A stretch of DNA of 64,000 nt. It comes from Chloroflexota bacterium (lineage in GTDB: Bacteria > Chloroflexota > Anaerolineae > Anaerolineales > VGOW01). Position numbers and translations under genes: made by a program. The notes below the pieces were generated by a model. That model searched no databases. It was not told the origin of the DNA and saw only the letters and a list, made by a program, of their open reading frames with translations. Below are positions 42,857 to 50,302 of this stretch, piece by piece. The stretch lies in contig VGOW01000002.1 in assembly GCA_016875735.1 (NCBI GenBank), positions 62,001 through 126,000 of the forward strand, read 5' to 3'. The first letter of the stretch is position 1. Every line of letters starts with the position of its first letter.

Positions 42857-43069
42857 TCATTCCGGCGGATGCTTGTGGAGCGCGGGGGTGGGATAGGGGT
42901 AGGTCTCGGCGCGGTCGTCGCCCCCGCCGCGAGCGATCCAGCGCAGGGTGAAAAAATAGGTCAGCACCGAGCCGCCGCCCACAATGGCGACGGCGAGGCC
43001 GCCCAAGCCGGCCGTGTTGACCAGCCAATAGAAGAATTGAAAGAGCGGGTACTGCATCGGGAAGTTCAT
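42857..43069 (-). CDS. Small single-pass membrane protein at the end of the respiratory operon
   Basis: 70 residues from ATG 43069 (MNFPMQYPLFQFFYW), with GGAGAAG upstream. One or two hydrophobic stretches (about 9-45) are followed by a short charged tail (RWIARGGGDDRAETYPYPTP). Its start overlaps the stop of the TorD-ferredoxin gene as ATGA, so it is coupled to the respiratory operon and is the last gene in it. I know of no family. It could be a small subunit or assembly factor of the NrfD membrane complex. Confidence 0.7.
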   Translation of the reverse strand: MNFPMQYPLFQFFYWLVNTAGLGGLAVAIVGGGSVLTYFFTLRWIARGGGDDRAETYPYPTPALHKHPPE

Positions 43070-44064
43070 GATTGCTTCTCCAGAAACGCCGGGCGACATT
43101 CCACACAATACTCCAACCAAGCGGGATGCCCGATTCGTTCGGCGACGAAATCCAACTCGGCGCGGCTGACCATTGGCTCACCGCAGGCGCGGCACATGGC
43201 GCGCGGCGACCGGCGCAACACCTCGCGCCGCGATGAAGATGAATCTTGGCCCTCGTCACCAGCGCGATTCATTTTGAGGGCGTGAGTTTCACAGATGCGT
43301 TCGCACTGGCCGCACGCCACGCACCGGGCCGAGTCGAGTATCAACGCGGTTTCGGTCGCCGTTTCGCGCACGGCAAGGGCGCGCGTCGGGCAGACTTGCG
43401 CGCAGAAGCCGCACAGAGTGCAGAGGTCGGCCTGAGAAATGGCGGGCAGGCAAACCTCTCCTCGCTTCATCCGGGGGAGGGCGGGAGCGAGCGACTCTTC
43501 CAGCCAATCGGCCAGCAGTTGCCCAATGGGCGCATACACTTCATCGCCCGAGCGAGCCAACGTCCGGCCCAATTCGGGCAACCATCGCCCGGCGTGTTTC
43601 TTGAGAAACTCGGACTCGGTGTCCACGGCCTCCTGCCCGGCCAGCCAACCCAGAAAGGCCAGTTCGAGCGAGGCGTGATCGGGCAATTCGGCGCTGGCCG
43701 TTTCCATTCCGGCGGCGCGATAGAATTTTTCGACGGCGAATGTTTCCGGGCCGAGCAATCGCCCATTCCGAAAAGCAGACTCGTACAGCCACACCGGTGG
43801 GCGGCCCGGCCCGCTGAACAACGCGCGGTATCGCGCTCCGCGCTCGGCGTGTGGCTCGGCGCCGATTTCTGCCATGGCTGTGGCCGCCCTCTGCGCCGCT
43901 TCCGACTCGGGCGCAAGCCGGAGGGCGGCCTCGAACAACGGCCACTCACGCCCGGCTCGCGCCAGCCAAGCGGGCGGCCCTTCAGGGGCCAGCGACTCGG
44001 ACAGGGCGCGATAAAGACCGGCGGCTGAAGTTGTCATCACGTTGATAGCGCCAGCCTGTGCCAC
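43066..44064 (-). CDS. TorD-like chaperone fused to a ferredoxin and zinc-ribbon-like tail
   Basis: 332 residues from GTG 44064 (an inner ATG at 44037 is possible). Residues about 10-200 resemble TorD/DmsD helical chaperones that guard molybdoenzyme subunits before Tat export (YRALFSGPGRPPVWLYESAF, FLGWLAGQEAVDTESEFLKK). Residues 215-258 hold two 4Fe-4S motifs: C215-C218-C221-C225 and C248-C251-C254-C258. A tail with C291xxC294 and C320xxC323 looks like a zinc ribbon. Such a fusion is unusual. It probably matures the Mo subunit of this operon. The gene begins 3 nt after the slipin stop. Confidence 0.8.
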   Translation of the reverse strand: MAQAGAINVMTTSAAGLYRALSESLAPEGPPAWLARAGREWPLFEAALRLAPESEAAQRAATAMAEIGAEPHAERGARYRALFSGPGRPPVWLYESAFRNGRLLGPETFAVEKFYRAAGMETASAELPDHASLELAFLGWLAGQEAVDTESEFLKKHAGRWLPELGRTLARSGDEVYAPIGQLLADWLEESLAPALPRMKRGEVCLPAISQADLCTLCGFCAQVCPTRALAVRETATETALILDSARCVACGQCERICETHALKMNRAGDEGQDSSSSRREVLRRSPRAMCRACGEPMVSRAELDFVAERIGHPAWLEYCVECRPAFLEKQS

Positions 44065-44067
44065 GCG

Positions 44068-44820
44068 CTACTTCATCGCTCCGGCAAACTGGCGAATGAT
44101 GTCCAGCGGGATGGGCAGGACGGTGGCGTTCTTCTCGCCGGCCATCTCCACCAGCGTTTGCAAGTAGCGGAGTTGCAGACTGGCGGGCGCGGTCGCCAGA
44201 CGAGCGCCCGCCTCAGCCAGAGCCTCGGAGGCGATGCGTTCGCCCTCGGCGTGGATAATCTTGGCGCGCTTCTCGCGTTCGGCCTCGGCCTGCCGCGACA
44301 TCACACGCTGAAGCGCCTCGGGCAGGAGCACGTCTTTGATTTCGACGATGCTGGCCTTCACGCCCCATGGTTCGGTCTGCGCGTCAATAATCTCGCGCAG
44401 GCGCTCGTTGATTTTGTCGCGGTGCGCCAACAATTCGTCCAGGTCCGATTGGCCCAGCACGCTCCGCAGAGTCGTTTGCGCGATCTGGCTGGTGGCGTTG
44501 GCGTAGTTCTGCACTTTGATAATCGTGTCGGCGGCATTGACGGGCTGGAAGTAAACGACGGCATCCACTTGCACCGTCACGTTGTCGCGGGTAATCACTT
44601 CCTGCGGCTCGACCACGAGCGTCTCCACGCGCATATCCACTTTGAGCATCCGGTCAATGTAGGGGAGGATGAAGTTCAGGCCCGGCCCGCGCTCGCCGAC
44701 TAACTTACCAAAGCGAAACACTACGCCGCGCTGATACTGCCAGACGATTTTGACCGCCGGGATGAGCGCCAGCAGAACTGCAATGGCCGCGAGGCCGATG
44801 AGATAGTATTGAGTAGACAT
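44068..44820 (-). CDS. Slipin/stomatin-like SPFH protein
   Basis: 250 residues from ATG 44820 with GGAG upstream. One N-terminal membrane helix (about 6-27) precedes the SPFH/Band 7 domain (IVWQYQRGVVFRFGKLVGER, GPGLNFILPYIDRMLKVDMR, VVYFQPVNAADTIIKVQNYA), then a helical region rich in Ala/Glu (MSRQAEAEREKRAKIIHAEG). Bacterial slipins build membrane microdomains, and many are paired with an NfeD protein; none is present here. Placement inside a respiratory operon, between NrfD and the TorD fusion, suggests a scaffold or quality-control role for the complex. Confidence 0.9.
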   Translation of the reverse strand: MSTQYYLIGLAAIAVLLALIPAVKIVWQYQRGVVFRFGKLVGERGPGLNFILPYIDRMLKVDMRVETLVVEPQEVITRDNVTVQVDAVVYFQPVNAADTIIKVQNYANATSQIAQTTLRSVLGQSDLDELLAHRDKINERLREIIDAQTEPWGVKASIVEIKDVLLPEALQRVMSRQAEAEREKRAKIIHAEGERIASEALAEAGARLATAPASLQLRYLQTLVEMAGEKNATVLPIPLDIIRQFAGAMK

Positions 44821-44831
44821 AGAAGGCTCCT

Positions 44832-46409
44832 CTATTTCAATCCCCACCGCTTCAGCCGCCGAGTCTCGCTCGGCTCGGGCGCGGGGATGACAACTTTCGA
44901 TTGGGCTTCTTCAACCACGCGCCCCTCGGCCACTTCCCAAATGGAAACGGCCGGGAACAGTTTGAAGAACACGAGGAACATCAATCCAAACAACGCCAGC
45001 GACGCGGCGGTGAGCGAGAGTTCGGTGAGCGTGGGGCGGTAAAGAGCAATGGGGATGAGGCGCGCGTGAGTCATGGTGGGCACGATGATGTTCCACCGCT
45101 CCAGCCACATCCCCACCACCACGCACGCCGCCGAAATCACCGACGCCGTCACCAGCCGCGCCTTCAACCACGAACTCACTCCGAGTCCGACGCCCACGAG
45201 GAAAACCATCAACAGTACCCAGCCGAGCGTGCGCGCCGTGGGCTCGGTGAGGGAGGCGCGAACGGGCAGGGTCTGTGGCGCGACCAGCGCCACCAATGTG
45301 AGCGCCGCCGCGATGGCCGAGGCCAGGGCATAGCGCGGACGGAACACCACGATCCGTTCGGCGGCGGCCGGCACCAATTTCGGAACCACCAGCACCCAGA
45401 ACGCCACCGCCATCAAAGCCACCATCGCCCAAAAGCCGAAAGAAAACTCGCCCCACAGTTTCGCGGCCAGCACGGGGAACTCTTCGGTCTGCTGGCCCGC
45501 CGCAATGCTGAGGTGTTCGGCGTAAGTGAAATAGGCCCAAATCGCATTCATGGTCACGAACAACAAACCGAGATTTCGGTACTGCCGCTCGGCGATGTAT
45601 TGCTCCAACCCCAACACTTTCCGCACGGCGCTCATGGCGATGAACAACGCGCCGATGCCGGAGAAAATCGCGCCGACCACAAAATAGGGGCCGAAGATGG
45701 ACGAATGCCAACCGGGCTGCACGGTCGTCGCCAGAATCCACGAAATGATGGTGTGCACCGACACCGCCACCGGGATGATGAACACGGCCATCACGGCAAT
45801 CGCCTTCTCCAGCCGCGCCCATTGCGCGCGACTGCCGCGCCAGCCAATGGCGAGCAGGGTATACAGTTGGCGTTGCCACGCGGGCGCGGTCTCCGGGCAA
45901 TTGTCGCGCAGGAGAGCCGCGTCGGGGATGAGAGGCAGATACAGGTAAGTGACCGAGCCGAGAAAATACGCCGTCACCGAGACCACGTCCCACAGGATGG
46001 GCGATTGCAGGCGGCCATGCAAAATGACGAAGAGCAATCGGTCGGGGCGGCCCATGTCGATAATGATTTGCAGCGTGCCGACGATGAGGGCAAAGGCGGT
46101 GATGGCCTCGGCCACGCGCGTGATGGGCCGCCGCCACTCCGCGCCGGTGACGCGCAGGATGGCGGAGATGAGCGTCCCGGCGTGGCTGATACCGATGAAG
46201 AAAATGAAGTTGACCATGTAGACGCCCCAATAGGTGGGGCGGTTCATGCCGGTCTCGCCGAGGCCGAGGGCCACTTGCCGGATATACATATACACGCCCC
46301 AGCCAATGACCACCACCAGCCCCATCAGCATCAACCAGAAACGCAGGCCGGGCGCGGCGAAGAGCGGGTCGATTAGTTTCGTTTTGTCGTGTGCATCCAC
46401 TTTGAGCAT
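44832..46409 (-). CDS. NrfD/PsrC-family membrane quinone-interacting subunit
   Basis: 525 residues with about ten or more membrane helices. The N-terminal part reads WGVYMVNFIFFIGISHAGTL followed by ISAILRVTGAEWRRPITRVA, a strong NrfD/PsrC pattern also found in alternative complex III and CISM enzymes. This subunit exchanges electrons with the quinone pool. It is longer than classical PsrC, with extra C-terminal helices. It follows the FeS subunit gene by 3 nt and is coupled to it. Cytoplasmic ends are Lys/Arg-rich. Confidence 0.92.
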   Translation of the reverse strand: MLKVDAHDKTKLIDPLFAAPGLRFWLMLMGLVVVIGWGVYMYIRQVALGLGETGMNRPTYWGVYMVNFIFFIGISHAGTLISAILRVTGAEWRRPITRVAEAITAFALIVGTLQIIIDMGRPDRLLFVILHGRLQSPILWDVVSVTAYFLGSVTYLYLPLIPDAALLRDNCPETAPAWQRQLYTLLAIGWRGSRAQWARLEKAIAVMAVFIIPVAVSVHTIISWILATTVQPGWHSSIFGPYFVVGAIFSGIGALFIAMSAVRKVLGLEQYIAERQYRNLGLLFVTMNAIWAYFTYAEHLSIAAGQQTEEFPVLAAKLWGEFSFGFWAMVALMAVAFWVLVVPKLVPAAAERIVVFRPRYALASAIAAALTLVALVAPQTLPVRASLTEPTARTLGWVLLMVFLVGVGLGVSSWLKARLVTASVISAACVVVGMWLERWNIIVPTMTHARLIPIALYRPTLTELSLTAASLALFGLMFLVFFKLFPAVSIWEVAEGRVVEEAQSKVVIPAPEPSETRRLKRWGLK

Positions 46410-46412
46410 CGC

Positions 46413-47138
46413 TTAGCCCTCACGCAGATAGATTACTTTAGGATGCGTGCCCACGTCTTCCAGCAGACGGAAAGCGCGCGGGCTTTTCGCCAACAGGGAC
46501 ACGGTGCTGTTCGGGTCGTCGAGGTCGCCGAAGAAACGCGCCTTGCCGGTGCAGGTTTGCACGCAGGCCGGAACGTATTCATCAGGGCGGAAGGCGCGGC
46601 CCTCGGCCTCAGCGCGGGCGCGCGCCTTTTGCAGACGGTGGAGGCAGAAGGTGCACTTCTCGACCACGCCTTTGGGCCGCACCGCCGGGCCTGCTAGCAC
46701 GCCGTCGCCCTCAATCCGATCCGGATTCAAGTGCTCGGCCAACGAGCCTTCATATTCCGGCTCATACCAGTTGAAGTAGCGCACACCGTAAGGGCAGGCC
46801 ACCGTGCAGAAGCGGCACCCAATGCAACGCGCATAATTCTGCTCGACGATGCCCTCGTCGTTTTTGAACGTGGCTTGCACCGGGCAGACTTTGACGCAGG
46901 GTGGGTTGTCGCAGTGCATGCAGGGGCGAGTCAGATAGCGCGTCGTCACGTTGGGGTACTCGCCGGTTTCCTCGGTGGGATTCACCGGCATGGGAAAAAC
47001 GTCGTTCCAGCGAATGGCGCGGCCTTTCAAAGCTTCAACCGGGCTGACCACCGGCGTGTTGTTCTCAAACCGGCAGGCGATACTACACCCCTGGCAGGCC
47101 ACACACTTATCTAAATCAATCACCATTGACCAATGCAT
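46413..47138 (-). CDS. Four-cluster ferredoxin-type electron-transfer subunit (NrfC/PsrB-like)
   Basis: 241 residues from ATG 47138 (MHWSMVIDLDKC) with GGAG upstream. Four Cys groups bind 4Fe-4S clusters: CVACQGCSIAC (12-22), CMHCDNPPCVKVCP, CIGCRFCTVACPYG and CTFCLHR with CVQTC. The order is that of DmsB/PsrB/NrfC. It passes electrons between the Mo subunit and the NrfD subunit. There is no signal peptide, so export would need the Tat signal of the Mo subunit (usual for the family). Confidence 0.94.
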   Translation of the reverse strand: MHWSMVIDLDKCVACQGCSIACRFENNTPVVSPVEALKGRAIRWNDVFPMPVNPTEETGEYPNVTTRYLTRPCMHCDNPPCVKVCPVQATFKNDEGIVEQNYARCIGCRFCTVACPYGVRYFNWYEPEYEGSLAEHLNPDRIEGDGVLAGPAVRPKGVVEKCTFCLHRLQKARARAEAEGRAFRPDEYVPACVQTCTGKARFFGDLDDPNSTVSLLAKSPRAFRLLEDVGTHPKVIYLREG

Positions 47139-47150
47139 GAGGCAACTCCA

Positions 47151-47224
47151 AACTTCAAATTTCAAACTTCAAACTTCAAAACTCAAATGCGGGTTTGGGG
47201 TTTGAAATTTGGAGTTTGAAGTTT
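47151..47224. repeat. TTTGAAG/TTTGGAG inverted repeat spacer
   Basis: The gap between the Mo subunit and FeS subunit genes has AACTTCAAATTTCAAACTTC on the left and GGTTTGAAATTTGGAGTTTG on the right around a GC centre. It is the same family as 9880-9961 and would form a hairpin inside the operon mRNA. Confidence 0.7.
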
Positions 47225-49642
47225 TCACGCTCGATACACTTTCACTCTGGTATTGGTGAAGGCGGCTAACCCGCTCGCCGGTTCGCTGGCCGGGTTGAGA
47301 AGGGCCAAGCCATTCACGCCGCGATCTTTGGCCCAGCGGCCAATGGCGGTGTGCCCCTGATTGTGCGGCAGGTTCATCACGTCGGGGCGCAGGGCCTTCA
47401 CCAATCGCACCTTCGTCTTCGCTCTGCCGAAGGGACTCTCCACCCACACTTCATCTTTGTCGCGCAGGCCGAGTTCGTGCGCGGCCTCTGGATTCATTTC
47501 CAGCCACGAGTCCCACGTCTCGCCCACCGTCATGCCGCTGATTTCCTGCAAGGTCGGCATATTGGCCGCCGCTCCCACCGGGCCAAGGCTCATCAAGGTG
47601 ATCACGTTCAGCACGAAAGGATACTCAGCCGGGTCGCCCGCGTAGGGTGTCGGTTCGTAATGGGGCAAGCTCACCGCATCGCCTGATTGCGAAATGCCCA
47701 GCCTCGCCAGTTCCTCCTTGCTCAGTTCGGAAAGGGCGAAATAGAGTTCGCGGCTATAGAAATCAAAATAGCCGTCGCGCGGCGCGTTGAGCCGGTCACG
47801 CCCCACCACTTCGTTGACCCACTTCTCGCTCCCGCGCCGGGCAAAGTGATAGCCGGGCGCAATCCACACGCCGAGTTCTTTTAGCGTGGCCCAATCCGTT
47901 CCGACATTCTTCAAACGGAATTGCAGTAACTCCTCGAAAGAATTCCACGGGAATGCCGAAGCGATTGGCCCGCCCATGGCTTGGGCGACGCGCAGAAGGA
48001 AGTCGCCGGTGTTGAGCGTGTCATGGCGCGGCGGGATGGCCGGTTGCCGCAAGCCCACGCCGGGATAGCCCAGGCCTTCAACGGCGTCATCCTGCCAGCG
48101 TTCGAGGAAGGTTGGCTCCGGGAGGATGAGGTCGGCATATTGCGCCGACTCGTCCATGAACGACGAAAATGAGACGATGAACGGAATCTTGTCGAAGGCT
48201 TCAACAAAGCGCCCGCCGCCGGGGGTTTCGTACACGGGGTTGGCGTCGTAGAGGAACAACGCCTCCACCGGGTAACCGGCCCCCTGAAGGGGATCTTCGA
48301 CCAGCACCCGGTCGGCCACGGCTTGATACGCATGGCGAGCGAGCGGGAACAACGTGCCCGCGCCATCCACTCGTTCAGCCGCGCGGCCTTTCTCGGCAAT
48401 CGAGTCAGCCGGGAGGGCCGGCCATTCTTCCGGAGCGAAGTAGCGTTGCGTCATCACCCCGCCGGGCTTCTCGATACTGCCCACCAGCGCATTGAGCATA
48501 TGAACGGCCATGGCGGCATACACACCGCCGAGGCTGCCATTGAGCAACCCGCCTTTGCCGGGCAGGATGGCGACGGCCGGTTTGTTTCCGGCGAACTCGC
48601 CCGCCAGCCGCGAGATGGTGGTGGCCGGCACGCCGGTAATCTGTTCGACTTTGGCCGGGTCGTAGTTTTCCAACACAAACGACTTGAAGCCTTTGTGTGA
48701 TTTGCCGTCGCTGTCTTTGAAATCCTCGAAGCCGAAGCTGTAGTTCTGGATGAAATCGGAATCGACCAGCCCGGCGCGAATGATGACGTTGGCCATGCCG
48801 AGGGCGAGGGCGGCGTCCGTGCCGGGAATGATGGGAATCCACTCGTCGGCCTTCGCGCCGGTGACGCCCTGCCGCGGATCAATCACCACCACTTTGCCGC
48901 GGTCGGCGCGGCCCCGGCGCAGGTACGAATAACCGGCGACCATGCGCTGGGGCGTGCGTCCGGCTTCCAGCAGGCTCGCGCCGAAAGAGAGAATGTAGTT
49001 GCTGTTTTCAAGATCGTAGGCCGGAAGATCGTAAATGCCCTGCGTGAGGTACATCGCCAGCCGCGCCGCTTCGACGTTGAGGCTGTCGTGCGAGACGACG
49101 TTGGGCGAGCCGACGGCTTGCATGAAACGTTCGATGAGGGGGCGCATCTGTCCGCGCGTTTCACCGTAGAGAAAGGCGGCGCGCTCGGGGTGGCCGGCGG
49201 CGCGCAGGCCATTCAGTTTTTGCGCCACAAGTTGAACGGCCTCATCCCACGTGATTGACTCCCATTGACCTGAGCCGGTCTGTTTCATCGGGCCGGTGAG
49301 CCGATCTGGGTTGTAGAGCAATTCCGGGGCGGCCTGCCCTTTGGGGCACAGCGCGCCGAGGTTGATCGGGTGCATGGGGTTGCCTTCGAGCTTGACCACG
49401 TGGCCGTCGGCGACGCGAGCGAGGAGGCCGCACCCGCTGGGGCAGAGCGAACACACGCCCGGCACAATCACGTCTTCGGCAGAGGTGACGAGAGTGCCGG
49501 CGGCGGCTTGCACCGATTGGGCGATCAGCAGACTCTGCCAGCCGCCCATCACCGCCATGCTGCCGATGGTGGTGGCCGCCAGTTTGAGGAATTGGCGGCG
49601 AGTAAGGCCTATCCGAGACGCGGTCGAAGGAGGGCAAGTCAT
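47225..49642 (-). CDS. Molybdopterin oxidoreductase catalytic subunit (DMSO reductase family)
   Basis: 805 residues. A Tat signal with RR in LTRRQFLK (13-20) shows export. The 4Fe-4S site is Cys64, Cys67, Cys71 and Cys99 (C-X2-C-X3-C-X27-C). Cofactor-binding motifs follow (AGRTPQRMVAGYSYLRRGRA, VVIDPRQGVTGAKADEW, ILPGKGGLLNG, LNVITLMSLGPVGAAANMPT). The family contains polysulfide, thiosulfate, tetrathionate, arsenate and other reductases. Around the usual Mo ligand the sequence is GSPNVVSHDSLNVEA, with Asn189 where many relatives have Cys, so substrate class is open. The start has GGAGG upstream. Confidence 0.92.
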   Translation of the reverse strand: MTCPPSTASRIGLTRRQFLKLAATTIGSMAVMGGWQSLLIAQSVQAAAGTLVTSAEDVIVPGVCSLCPSGCGLLARVADGHVVKLEGNPMHPINLGALCPKGQAAPELLYNPDRLTGPMKQTGSGQWESITWDEAVQLVAQKLNGLRAAGHPERAAFLYGETRGQMRPLIERFMQAVGSPNVVSHDSLNVEAARLAMYLTQGIYDLPAYDLENSNYILSFGASLLEAGRTPQRMVAGYSYLRRGRADRGKVVVIDPRQGVTGAKADEWIPIIPGTDAALALGMANVIIRAGLVDSDFIQNYSFGFEDFKDSDGKSHKGFKSFVLENYDPAKVEQITGVPATTISRLAGEFAGNKPAVAILPGKGGLLNGSLGGVYAAMAVHMLNALVGSIEKPGGVMTQRYFAPEEWPALPADSIAEKGRAAERVDGAGTLFPLARHAYQAVADRVLVEDPLQGAGYPVEALFLYDANPVYETPGGGRFVEAFDKIPFIVSFSSFMDESAQYADLILPEPTFLERWQDDAVEGLGYPGVGLRQPAIPPRHDTLNTGDFLLRVAQAMGGPIASAFPWNSFEELLQFRLKNVGTDWATLKELGVWIAPGYHFARRGSEKWVNEVVGRDRLNAPRDGYFDFYSRELYFALSELSKEELARLGISQSGDAVSLPHYEPTPYAGDPAEYPFVLNVITLMSLGPVGAAANMPTLQEISGMTVGETWDSWLEMNPEAAHELGLRDKDEVWVESPFGRAKTKVRLVKALRPDVMNLPHNQGHTAIGRWAKDRGVNGLALLNPASEPASGLAAFTNTRVKVYRA

Positions 49643-49643
49643 T

Positions 49644-50237
49644 TCAGTTGCCTCCTCGCGTCGGAAAAGTTTGATGGGGCACGCGCATCAGTTGGGCCGG
49701 CGGCAGGAGATAGGTGTCGGGCGGCGGCTGAATTTCGCCGTCGGCCAGCCCGGTCACGAACGTCACCAGCGCTTCGAGTTGCTCATCGGTGAGCTGGCCT
49801 TCGAACGCAGGCATCCCACTGCGCGTCTTCCCGCGCAGAATCGCGGAGCGGATTTTTCCCTCTTTCAGCGCCGTGCTGCGCAGTTCCACGCCGAAGATGC
49901 CCTCGCCCTTTTGGCCGTGACAAGCGGCGCAGGCAATGTCGTAGAGTTCCGCGCCGTCGGCGACGCCGGGGGCGACGAGCACGCCCGGCAGGGTGGGCAC
50001 TTGATCAGGCTGGCCGCGCGCGGCCCACAACAAACCGCGCAGGGTGCGCGGGCCGCCGCCACCGGGGCTGACGTGGCAGGTGGCGCAGGCTTCGCCGGTG
50101 CGGGCGGCGTATTCGGGCAGGGCGTGAACCGGATGCGCGTTTGACCACAGAGTGACGGCAAGATACATCACCACCGCCAGCATGGCGATGGTGATGTATT
50201 GAAAAATGCGAGTGAAGCCGAGAGAGATAAGTTTCAT
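49644..50237 (-). CDS. Membrane-anchored diheme cytochrome c
   Basis: 197 residues. A signal anchor (about 13-33) precedes two heme-c motifs, CATCH (51-55) and CAACH (103-107). The C-terminal 95 residues look like a class I cytochrome c domain, with a possible heme ligand Met in RSGMPAFEGQLTDEQLEALV. The first heme sits in a short degenerate unit. It should carry electrons on the outer membrane face, linking the tetraheme lipoprotein and the Mo subunit. The stop is one base before the Mo subunit start. Confidence 0.9.
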   Translation of the reverse strand: MKLISLGFTRIFQYITIAMLAVVMYLAVTLWSNAHPVHALPEYAARTGEACATCHVSPGGGGPRTLRGLLWAARGQPDQVPTLPGVLVAPGVADGAELYDIACAACHGQKGEGIFGVELRSTALKEGKIRSAILRGKTRSGMPAFEGQLTDEQLEALVTFVTGLADGEIQPPPDTYLLPPAQLMRVPHQTFPTRGGN

Positions 50238-50251
50238 AGATATGACGGGAT

Positions 50252-50290
50252 GAAGGCTGAAGGATGTGGAGTTCTCATCCTTCAGCCTTC
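50252..50290. repeat. Perfect 15-bp inverted repeat between cytochrome genes
   Basis: GAAGGCTGAAGGATG and CATCCTTCAGCCTTC are separated by 9 nt. It uses the CATCCTT unit found in other spacers. It may reduce read-through or protect the mRNA of the tetraheme cytochrome gene upstream. Confidence 0.85.
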
Positions 50291-50302
50291 TGTATTCACC
50301 TT

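Noticed and set aside
44901-46376. Long plus-strand frame of about 490 codons opposite the NrfD gene
   Set aside because: It is Arg/His/Gly-rich nonsense produced by the complement of a membrane-protein gene; the NrfD pattern on the minus strand is clear.
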